DNA from: Hetaerina americana | Taxonomy: Eukaryota > Arthropoda > Insecta > Odonata > Calopterygidae | NCBI GenBank assembly: GCA_022747635.1 | Contig: JAKTNV010000002.1 | Span: 109,271,869 to 109,335,868, forward strand | Length of the DNA stretch: 64,000 bases | Direction: 5' to 3' | Shown here: one piece after another, positions 12,401 to 24,400 of the stretch | Numbering within the stretch: position 1 is the first letter of the stretch | Layout: each line of letters begins with the position of its first letter | Notes under the pieces: generated by a model | The model's database searches: none | What the model was told of the DNA's origin: nothing | The model's input: only the letters and a program-made list of their open reading frames with translations | Position numbers and translations under genes: made by a program

Positions 12401-15400
12401 ATATAGATGAAATACAACAAATTAGGAACAGGAGTGATAGAGATTGCTTGAAAATTCCGGGTTCAGAAGTGCACATTTAAGATTTCACCAGATTTGTAAT
12501 TATCCAAGCTGTTTCACCTTCTTTCTTTCTCTAGTTTTAAGAAACTAGAGTTACATGCATAATGCATCATAACACACATCATATTAAATATCTACCTTCC
12601 AGTACTATAAACTGATCAACTTTGGGTCAAGGCATCATCTTTGTTCAAGATGATGCCTAGACAAGAAAAATGTTGGGCAATATTTATTTTAACAACCTGA
12701 GGAGAAGCAGCACAATAGAGGAAAATTAAGAGATCAAGCAAATACATGGTAAGAATGGTTACAGAAACTGAAGAGGTGGAGGTGGACTAAGATAACCATT
12801 CTACCTAAGTATTTACACCTAAAACATGCCACACGGCAAAACTATTCGTGGTTCATGTGGGCTAGGAAAGACATCATAAAGACATTCCATGAAACAATTT
12901 ATCGTTTGACGTTACATCAAATATCCCCCAATATTTCAACAGTTAGCAGCAGCAGTTTAATCACCTCCGTCAATTCAAATATGAAAAATATAAAATAACA
13001 CTTTTAAAAACTCAAATTGTAATGAAACCACGTCATGGATATGGTTGAAAATTTAACAGCAATCTAGCGTAAGATGACACTTACTACAAGCAAACCTTTT
13101 CCAATACTAGGAGAGCCATTTCTTAGGTATTTTACAGAGCTATTGAAGGACCCACATACTAAGCAAAGAGAGTATGTATCAAAGGTATGAAGAATGGTAC
13201 TCACATGTTTTGTTTCTCGTTCACGCCACTGAGCCAGTTCCTGCGAAGCCAACTCTTCAGGGCTCATTCTTACCAGCCGATGGGGATCAACTTGGCCTTC
13301 CACAATTTTACGGAAGAGAGCTAAGTTTTTAGGATCCTTGATGTTAAATACCAAGCTCCTGTTGAAAGAAAATAATAAGTTATTCAGACGAGTCACTAAT
13401 ATTTATCCTTGCTATCGTATTTTAGTCTCTCTTTGAATGCTTATTGTATAATAAATGCCATGGATAAAAATATAACCGCCCCACTAACTTGTACTTCTCT
13501 AAAAATTGATTTAGAGAAGGGAATCTATCATAGGATTCAAGAAACACCCCTAATTTAAAAGGCAATCTTTAAGAAAAAAAACTTTCTAAGATAGTATATA
13601 TATATATAAGTATTCAAGATTTTTTATTTATTAAAAAATAAAACTACTGTTAGATGAAATTCTTTTTTTATTCTAATTATTATGCCACTCATTGGATGGG
13701 AAAATAAGACCTTTCCAGAACCTGCAAGCTTCCTGCTACTGGGGTCTTAGCACGCATTAAAATGACAATCTTTTCAAGATTTACAAAATATTTATTTTGT
13801 CTATAATTATAGTTCTCTCACAAATATTAAAATAAATAGGGTTAGAGCTACATACAGTCTAATTGCATTATTTGTAAATTGTTCAAAACATAATTATGAT
13901 TTTGTTTACACAAATATTTCAGAACATTTACACCTTAAGTCTAGAATAGTTTTAAAATTAAACTTGGATTTTGAATGAACATATAACATCATAATCTTGC
14001 TCTTCCACACTGATTACCAATTTGGAAGTACATAGCCACTAAACCAGAACTTGATTGTGGCATATTATTATTTGTATTCCGTCATTTAAGGTTAAGTTTT
14101 TGGTGGACACAGACCGCATACTCCAACATTTCTTAGCCTTGCATAATAATACCTAAACACCCATACCACAATAAACTGTTCTTCACTTCTGGATGCATCC
14201 TACCTCCTTTCATTCCGTCCAACAACCCTCTCCTCTTCCTCCCCCTTCCTCACTTGCCTCCCCCCTCCATTCCCCCTTCCATCACAGCCTCCAGCATTCC
14301 ATGGTCAAATGAAATGATTTGCATCCACTTCTCCGGCCTCCTTCGATCCTCCTCCAATTAAACCCTACCCTCCTCCACCTCACTTAGTACTTCTTCATTT
14401 GATTTCCAATTCATTCATTTCCCCTTTTCCACTCTTCTTCGCACCATCATCTCTTAAGCCTCCAATCTAAACAAACCACCTTTCGTCGATAAAGTTTCCA
14501 AGCCGTGGAAAACCACACTCCATAACAAAGTTTTCACTATTATTGCCTTAGGCTCATTACTTAACATCCCTGTAATCAATTCCTTCCTTACTTTGCAAGC
14601 TTCCTTGCAGAACACCTATTTTAACAATTAATCTCTTTAAAGGGGAGGACATCTTTAGACATGCTCCGGAGATGACGCTGAAATAGGGAGACCATACATA
14701 GACGTGCCACATAAAATGATTTTTTTCCCCTTCGGGTAGTGCGTCCACGTGGTTGGTGCAATAAATGTGCAAACTGGTGCAATCTGGTGGCCATAATGCA
14801 GACTATAGCCCCGCCCATTAGCAGCGCTAGTTGCCTTAGCCACCTGTGCCTGATGGACCGTCGAGCGGTGCGTATGGTGCCAGTTATGTTAGTTTCTGTT
14901 GTCCTTGTTTCTACTGTTTGTCGAAAATGGAAATTGAAGAAATCACAGAGTAACGAATCAAGTTTTTTGATGAAGAGCGGTGTAAAAGTTATCAAGAAAT
15001 TACTGAAATGTTGACAGCTGTTTACGGTGATAATTCTCTGAATAAAACATCCGTTTTCAAGTGGATTAAGCGTTTTAAAGATGGCCGACAAGACGCCACG
15101 GATTATGCAAGGCCGGGACGACCTCCAACCACCTGTGTTGACGACGACATTGATCCCTTGTCCTTACCGATCGTCGAAAAACTGTCCGAATCTTGATGGT
15201 TGATGGACTGAATTAGGAAAATCAACAGTGTACACTACAAATTTTAACCAAACACGATGGATGGATCCTTCACCATGACAATACACCTGCACATTCAACA
15301 TTGATTGTTCGCCGTTGTTTCTGGCAAAAAATTCAATCACCTTGATCCTTGATCATCCTCCTTATTCGCCAGATCTCACCCCCGTGTGACTTTTTCCTAT

Positions 15401-18400
15401 TCCCCCAAAATGCAAAAATGTGATGAGGGGACATAAATGGGAAGATGTGGATACGATAAAGCAAGAAACAACAAGAAAACTAAAACTGCCGAGCCTAAAT
15501 TCCAAGGGTGATTTAAACAGTGGAATAGAAGAGATGGAATAAGTGCATAGCAACAAATAGAGACTAGTACTTTGAAGGGGACAAAATTAATGAAAACTAA
15601 ATTTTGCAAAATTAAGTTTTTATGGCATCAGTTCGCATATTTATTTGACGATAGTAGCATAGACGCAGGTCTTTCGGACCAATAGTGTGCATGTTTCTGT
15701 CATCTGGTTTAATTTTCTTGAACTTGATGATGTTAGCAGTATACGCTAAGGAGTTTTTTATTTTTGTGAAAGTTTTATGGTCTTTTTGAAAGAAAGGAAC
15801 CGCTTAGTGTACTTTTTTTCTCATACCCTCAGTCACTTTTCTAAGGGAAGTGTTGGTGCGTATTCTTGGTGGATGACTGTATTTCTTTGGTGTTCCTTCA
15901 CAGTTCTTGGAAGCAAATAGTTACGGACGTGCTTTGAACATTTGAATTTTCTTTGATTGGAATTGAATTCTCTTCTTCTGCGTGGAAATTAGGCTATAAT
16001 AGAGCTTTTTGTGTTCTTTTGCGGTCATTCTGAGTTTTATCACTTCTGTGAGCAGATAGGCATGTGTTACGTACTCATTCCTAAGTATTCCTACCTTGTG
16101 ATACCCTGGTCTTGAATTATCTGTCCCTGACTGCGCTCTTCATTCTCTGCAGCTGTCATTGCAATTTCCATCCGTGGGTAGTTTTTGAGTTTTGAAAACC
16201 CCCCTTTAGTGATTGTGTGACTTTTTCACATAACTCTCCATCAGTGTGTAGCCTATAACTTTTAGGACTCTCTCAGTTTTTCTTGCTTCTTTCATAGAAA
16301 TTTCTTAAGTGCAGAGTTTATAATTTTTAGTTCCTAGCCTAAATTATCTATGAAATGGCTGAGAGAGTAACTACATCGCCTCATGATTTTATAAATAAAA
16401 TGTTGGAGCTAAGTGAAGAGGAGGAAAGTGTATGCAAAAGCAGTTCAGTATCAGAATAGGAACCCTAAAATGTGCCTGTGGGAACCATTGCCGGCACCAG
16501 TGGGAGAGCAGCAGGGTTTCCTCGCAGATCACAATGATTGCACGAGATTCCTGAGAGCAAAACAAAGAGGGAAGTGGAGATTGGTCATTAAGAGGAATGC
16601 AATACCATGCAATCATATTCCAGCAATTGGGATGAAAGAGGAACTCCAAGATCTAGACACCCGCCTAGATTTGATGCTTAAGCAGTTTTTCCACTCGCAA
16701 CCGGCTCTTGGCAACCCCATGTTTTATGAAATGATGAATGAGAAAAGGTTTTTTCTCCTCTTGAGGTTTTTATATTTTGCAGATAATGAATGGTCTAGTG
16801 ACACTGGACCAGTATCCCCAAAGCTGTACAAAATAAAGCCTTTCTTCAATTATTGTATTAGAAAAAATGTTTGGAGAGTTACATTCCCAAGGGAGATATT
16901 TTGATTGATGACAGTTTATCACTGTGGAAAGGTCATCTCGGCCGGAAGGTGTACATTCCAAAAAAGAGGCAGTGTTTTAGCACGGAAACAAAATGATGGC
17001 TTTGAAGTGGAAGGACAGGAGGGATGTACTGAGCAGCACTCATGATGCTAACGGGAAGGGAAGGAAAAATTTCTTGCCATTGTGGACTAGAATGACTCCA
17101 TGGGAGGCGTTGATCCATCAGACCATTACAAGGTGATATATATTGCGGCGAGGAAGAGGATGAAGAAATATTATCAGAAGATATTCTCGAAACTTCTTGA
17201 TCTATGTGCTTTCGATTTTTACGTTATAAATAGAAAGCATGGAGGGAAGGAAATTCACTTGGAATTTCTGTTTAGATCTGATCAACCAATTATTCAACAA
17301 ATACAGATGAACTATTTCCAAAGCGTCGAGAAAAAGCTCAAAACCAGCCCCTCCAGAGGCAATTATCAGGTAGGCCTAGACCTAAATTCACCAACTGCAA
17401 CTAAAAAACATTCACATGAGAGATGTGTAGTGTGTTTGTCAAATAAGCATAGGTGGTAATCAATATACTGCTGCAGAGAGTGTAATGTTCCACTCTGCGC
17501 AGCTCCATGCTTCCACTCGTACCACACTCAAGCGCAGTGCGTAAGCCGTATTGGTAAGTAACCATTGTTTTCAATTTTATAGCATGAAAAAAGCATGAAA
17601 TTGGCTCATTGGAAATCTGTAGACGTTGGAGAGATATATGTTTATCTTGGACCTTTAATGTTGATGGGCATTGTGCAAAAACCTAGCATTCGTTCACATT
17701 TTTCAAGAAATCAACTCCTGGAAACAACCATTCTCCCGACATACTATGTCAATGACTTTCAGTTGAAGGATGGAAAATGTAAGCAGGAATGTATTATAGA
17801 ATATAATACAGCTATGGGAGGAGTGGATTTGAAAGACCAAAAACTTAAGCCTTACTTGATAGAATGTAAAAAAAATAAGAAATGGTACATGAAATTATTT
17901 AGGCAACTATTAAATGTTTCAGTGCATTACGCACCAACAACATTCTAATGATAGCTGTCAGAATAACCTAGATCACCTAAGCTTTCGCCTTAGCCTAATG
18001 CAACAGCTCCTTGAGAAGTACGGAAACCCCAAAAACCCCTTGGGTGCAAAGAGACCACCAATAAACCTGTCACCACGACATTTGGTCGAGAGGCACTTCA
18101 TTAAAAAGATAAAGCCGACAGGGATGAAGTCCAGGCGCCAAAGAAAATGTAAGGTGTGCTGGTGCTGTGTGTACTGGTGCCCAGACTGTAATGCAGGCCT
18201 ATGTTTAGAGGATTGTTTCAAATTATATCACACAAAACTGAACTTTCAGAACGGAGGTTCGAGACTTTAAGGTGAATGAAGAAGTGAAAATATGAAATAT
18301 TACATAAGTAAAAGTTTTACTACATAGAATGTGCAATTAAACATAAGGTTAATTTTTTTCAAATTTTATAATAATAATGTAAAAAGATATAAATTATTTT

Positions 18401-21400
18401 TAGCCATGCTGCAAAAAGATAGATTTAAAAAAATTAAATATTGCGAGTAGGGCCCAAGCATTTAAACTCTTACACCAGCTTGAAGGGTTTAAAGGGTTAA
18501 CTAGGCTTCTTTTTTCTCTAAAACTTCAGAAACTTTGTCTTGTTAGCATTGATACTCATGTCATACATATCATAATGAATTTCTAAGGCACCCAGCAATG
18601 ATTATTGGCTGACTGTAGCTAATTATAGCAAGGGGAGATAATTAAACTCTGGCTTACTTTTCTTCCTAACACTCCCCGTCCTGACTCTCCATCTAACACA
18701 CACACTCTCTGGGGCATGCAGTAAAGGTTGCACATTAGTCTCCTATTCCTATCTACTCCCATCTTCTGTATTGCACTCAGTAATTCTACTGACACTATGG
18801 ATTGCCATCTCAAAACCTACTATCACAAGCATATATATATATACTGACTGCACTACAAGCAGGGATAATCGGCTGATTTTTATCATATTTTTCCCTAGTT
18901 TAATACATAACCAAGTTTTATGTTTGTATTCAGTATATTGTTTTGTTGATAAAAATTAATCATTAAGGCATCTGTATAATTTCTTTAAAAATGATCATCA
19001 AACAACTTGTCCAATGGCATGTTAATCTTGAACACACACCATGTTTCCCTTTTGTTTTTCCTGACGAGAGCGGTTTTTCTCAATCATAAAATATAACACC
19101 ACAACTATCAAGTGACCTTAATCATGCGTTATTTCCTTTTGAGGTTTATATTTCTATAAAAAGCGCAAACGATATTTAGATTTAAAATAAGGAAAAATCT
19201 AGAAATAGGAATGAATATAGGAGACTTACTCATCCAATGTGTCATCTACAGTCTCGTCAGTGTTCTACTGACAAGACCTTGTTTACTATCACTTGACAGT
19301 GAACTGATATCATTTTATGAGCTGTCTAGGTAAATAAAACTGTCTGAAGGGCTGCATAACATTTATTTGCAAAGTTAATGAAAGGTAGTACATACCAAAA
19401 CAATATGAAATGATTAAAATTTTTCATATCATACAGTTCAAAGTTTTATCATTTTAATTAATTGACTTGAATTCTATGAAAATTCATATGCATTACCATA
19501 TTGAAGAAGAGAAAAAGGTAATCTTCCAATATGTAATCCAAAACTTAATTATTTCAGAAAAAAGCAAAGTAGAGTAAGCAGAAACACATTAAAGTTTTAT
19601 AAGCTGTAATTTCCTAGTTCTCTGAAAGAGAGTCATGAGAGGTACAATCAACATGCTGGAATTGAAAGAGCATGGTAGATCACACATTAGAAGAATACCA
19701 GACACTTGATTGAAGTAGAATGATCATATTTCAAATATAAACAATAAAGAAGGATGCTGATTTTCATGGCATATTGCTATTTTCCCATCCTAGTGTAGTC
19801 AATAATTTAAAAATACTAGTTATCTGTTACATCCTCTTAGATGACATGAGAAGATACAAAATTAGCAATATTTGTATTTCCCTGGGGGCCCTTTATGATG
19901 ATGTCTAGGAAACTAACAACATAAAATGCACATTGTCAGTGGTGAAGTATTTTTACATGAGAAGACATAATAGACATTTTTCATTGCCAGACACCTTTTA
20001 TTTAATTTACTGGAGCAGCCTGTGAAATCAAATTGTTATTTCATGCCTTTCATTTTGCTATAATTCTGTGCTTAATCCTCAAAACAGTGAGATATTCCAT
20101 TTGTGAAGCATGAAAAATACTTTTAAAAGTATTTTTCCAAAGAAACCTCAATTTTACACATTTTCCCATTCCTCTTGAAAATGTGAATTCATAGTTTCGT
20201 TTAATTAGATTTTACTGTGCGAAAATTGTCAAACTGTACAAGGTTTTTTACTTAACACATAAATAAGCCTTCAAAATTTTGGACAGTTAAATATTTTATT
20301 AATTTAACAAGCATGGGGAAAACAGTGAGGTAAAACGTAAGGTAGCAATACAAAAATTATGTACATGGAATATAAAAAAAATGTATATGAATCGAAAATA
20401 AAATTGTTAAAAAATAAAGGACAAACACTTAAGACACTTTGGTAATTGTTCACTTTTATGTGCAAGTCACAGTTAAAAATTAAAGATTTCTTCTGCTAAG
20501 AAGTTGCAATTCTGAACAACTAAGTGCATTAGTAATTCACGTGTAGTTCATACCTGTATTTGGATTTGTATTTCATTCCAGTGTCCTTGAAATATCCATA
20601 AAGTTCTTCTTCAATATTCAGGGCCATTTTCTTGACATCCTCTTCGCCAACATTCAGATCATCACATTCCTGGATCCTAGTTAAAGATGCAAAAAACTAT
20701 TAAGGAAATGATTTGTCATCCTTAAACTGCCAAATCATTAAAGTAATCAAGGCACGCTATTCAGCGTTTTTGCCGATTGAGATGAAAAAATTGTAATCAG
20801 TGTTTCCAAATATCTAACAACATTATGAGGAACAAATTTGGACTTTTCCACAGATTTATTCTAACATACAACCCTTTTCATTTCATTAAACCATCTTCAG
20901 GTACAAGAGCGAACCATCTACAGGTAAGGTCTTGCACCTGAAGATGTTCCGACGAACTGAAATGCATTGAACGTTACAATAAATCTGTGGATGTGCAAAA
21001 GTGCAAATTGCAATGTGTGAAAGTGCAAATTTGTTTCTCATAATGACAAACTTCCACTACATCTCACCTGAATCTGTTGAATGTATCTAATAACATTTCT
21101 AAACTTTAATAGACCATTTAAAAACTTTTAAATAATTATCAATATTGTACACCAAATTCAAACCAACACCTTAACTGGCTGATTGATGTTTTGGAGTGGA
21201 GTGTTTGGAAAGGGGAGGTTGTTTTGGATTATCCTCATAGAGCAGCGTGAGAGATAAAAGATTAAGAACCAATGTTTTAGCGCTGAAAGTAGATGATAAA
21301 TGAGAATTTATTATGCTCAAATATGCTTGAAATGGAAAAAATAAAATGGCAGAAAAGAAAAACAAAAGATCCTGGTCATGTCATGGTAGGGTGTTAGAAG

Positions 21401-24400
21401 TATTAAGGCATGAAAAACTGATGCTAGGCATATTGCATGGCGATGAGATGTGGAAGACTGAAATAGAGTTGAGAAAGCTGGGTAGCGAGGTATAGGGAGG
21501 AAAAGAAGGGCATGTGAGACAATGAAGGGAGATGGAAAGTACGTGGTGTTAAAAAATTGTTTTTTATTCGATGGGTTGCAAGACTTCAGTTAATATTAAC
21601 AACACCAAATAAATGTTGAAGGCACTGTGTGAAGTAAAATGTAATGGAGTGCAATGTGGCATAAAGCATGGCGCTAGATATATCCCCACATGTACACAGA
21701 AGAACAAATCAAAACTTATAAAACAGATAGATGCAATAAGGCAATGAAGAAACAGTGGTTTAAAATGCTATAATCAAACCAGAATTTTATCATCCAAAAA
21801 TTCCCTATTTGATCAAATCTATGAAAATCACAGCTGTTTTTCTCAGCGCTAAAGAATTGGAATGTTTGAATAGAAATATGACAAGAAATATTTCTCAAAA
21901 AACCACGTGGTCCTTTTCTCTTTTTCATTATAAATATTATCACATACCAACGGCAAAAATCAGAGCATTCAATGTTATTTCTTCAAATATACCCAGTAAA
22001 CATCATCAAAAGAAAAATCCAACCAATTAAACCAATCCTAAAGAAGTTGAATCACAACTATTGCAAGAAAACGCGATGGCTACTGCAAGAATTTTTTTTA
22101 TTTTTTAAAAAAAGAAAGGGGTCAGCAAAATAAATAAAATAGAAGCATGCCAAAAACCAATTTATCATAATAAATACCAAAATGATTGAATATGTAATTT
22201 ACAATATCGATTCTTTATGCGCATTAGATTTTGAAATGCTGCGTGCAAAATTACAAATTTTATTTTTTAAATATATTGAATTCCACGAATTATAAACGTG
22301 ACATGACTACTTATAATCATAATCACTTGGTGCAAGAGTAACCATGGCTAAGGTCATACTTAACAGGGAATTTAATTATTGTACACTGCACAACAAAAAA
22401 TATCCCACAAGGATTTTAACGAAACAAGTTACTTGTTGGCTAAATGAAAAACTTATCATTTGAAATACTGACAACTAATCAACGTTTAACCAATTCTCAA
22501 CTCCTGTGTTTCATAACATAAATCTGCAAGACACACCTACCTAAGTTTTCCAATGGTATAAAAATTTGAAGGTAAAAGCAAACTCTCTTTTTGAATAAAC
22601 CCTGTACCAAGTCAAAGCTAACTGCAGGTTTTGAAACACTTTTTCAGGAGAAGATTAATGGAGTAAAATGATGCAACTGATTGCTAGAGTGAGTAAATTT
22701 TCCAGTGAAATGTCGTCACCTCTCCTTGGTAAGAATATTTCAATAAATATTGTGTTGAATAATGCTTTTGATGGTTATATATAAAGTTAGGTTGAGGTTA
22801 AACAATAAATTTATACCATGAAGGGGATCGAGATGGTGCGGTAACTATTGTACTGGCTTCCCACCCAGAGGGCCTGGGTTCATATTTTCCAGAGGTATCT
22901 CGATCCCTAATTGCGGTGCTTTGTGGAGGGCACTTCGAGTGAGTACTCCGTCCATCAGATGGGACGTTAAACTGCGGACCCCATGGCACCTTTCGTAAAG
23001 AGTAGGTTAATGCCGACGTGGGTTTCTCTCAACCCTTCATATCCTTTCCTGTCCATCCCTATTGGCGCAAATGACCTTAGCTGTCGGTCGCCTCCCCTAA
23101 ATACTCCTACTACTTATACCATTAAAAAAGTTACTGCATGGAAATTTTACAGCTAATGAGATTACCCTTAGAGCCTCCTTTTGAACATTTTTTCCTTGAG
23201 TGAATTATTTTCTAAACAAAAGTAAAATGTTTATTAAGTCATACAACCTCGACAAGAATGATTAGTATGGCCTGTCTGACAATGAGTAGAGTTATTACCT
23301 TTTCTGAAGAAGCTCTTGAAGTGTTTTCTGTACATTTAAACGAATGGGTTCACAGCTGCCGGAGTTATTTGCCGCCTGACTAGAACCCGGCGTGGATGGC
23401 GGGGTGGCCCCAGTCCCACTTGGTATTCTCGCCTTCTTGGTCGATGATTCTCCATCACTCTTGCCATCGGCAGATGAAATTGATGGCCTCTTCGTTCCAA
23501 TGCTTATGACAACCGTCCCACTCGATTGCGTCACATGCTTAAGCTCCACTAATTTCTTGGAGACAGTCAACTCCTGAGACTGAGAACCACCACCACTTGC
23601 CGCAGCTGGTTTTGGGGATTGAGTGGACACTTTCGTGGTGTTTGCAACTGATGTTTTCACCTGACTGACGGGGCATTTGGTCAATGTCTTGGTCACAACG
23701 GTGCTTGTCTTTGCAATTGTACCCGATGGGGTGAACAGTGGGAGGCATTTGATGGGAGACTTAAGCGCACCAGAGCCGTGGGATTTCGTGGGATTCTTGG
23801 AAGTTGCAGGAGTTGTCACTCCGGCGACTTTGGTGCCTGCGGGTGTAGGAGTCTTTGGTGCAAGCTGGACAACAGCCTTATTTCCCTTAGGACCAGCAGA
23901 AGACACTGGAGTTTTTGGTGCAATTGTGACAGGAACAGTTTTAGTGACAGCAACCGTAGCCTGTTGTTTGGCATCTGGATCGGCTGTCTTCTTTGATACA
24001 ATCACCTTGTTTCTGAAAAAAAATACAGGAGTGAATCAAAATTATCAAAATTTAATTAATCATTTTTGGCTACAACTGTTTTCAAACACCTAAGCAATAT
24101 TAGCAGCATTGAAACAATACTAACATATTATTTTAATACTGCCCTGTAGAACTAAAATATTACCTGGAATTACACTAACTAAATAAACCCATTTGTTTAA
24201 CTGAATGTAAAAATATTAACCAACTTTAAAAGACTTCTGCAGTCATACAAATAATTTTTACTGCATACAACTGAAGAATAACATAAGTACTAAAATTTAT
24301 ATGCTTTTTTGTACATATGAACTTGAGAACAACTACACAAGGTTTGCATCAGTATCAAACTTTTCCTGACGTGTGCACTAAGTGAGAATTCAGACCGTCA

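Larger units (their letters stand above)
10797..13204 (-). other. Intron 12 of pps
   Basis: It contains a Helitron ORF fragment (about 11830-12480, plus strand) and a strong hairpin (12626-12662). The rest is AT-rich with nothing recognised. Confidence 0.75.
13359..20553 (-). other. Intron 11 of pps
   Basis: A 7.2-kb intron splitting the TFIIS domain. It holds a TA microsatellite (about 13596-13610), a CT-rich stretch (about 14140-14480) that may be a retroelement tail, a mariner remnant, two piggyBac-like remnants and a reverse-transcriptase fragment. From 18.85 to 20.55 kb it is AT-rich with nothing recognised. Confidence 0.75.
20677..23298 (-). other. Intron 10 of pps
   Basis: It contains a long inverted repeat (about 20821-21045) and a SINE (about 22823-23112). 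A weakly retroelement-like plus-strand stretch lies at about 21375-21545, with residues resembling HEKLMLGILHGD. The part from 21.6 to 22.8 kb is AT-rich with nothing recognised. Confidence 0.72.

Noticed and set aside
23677..24093. Plus-strand 138-codon frame opposite exon 10
   Set aside because: A shadow of the Thr/Pro/Val-rich linker. It runs across the exon acceptor and lacks any family resemblance.
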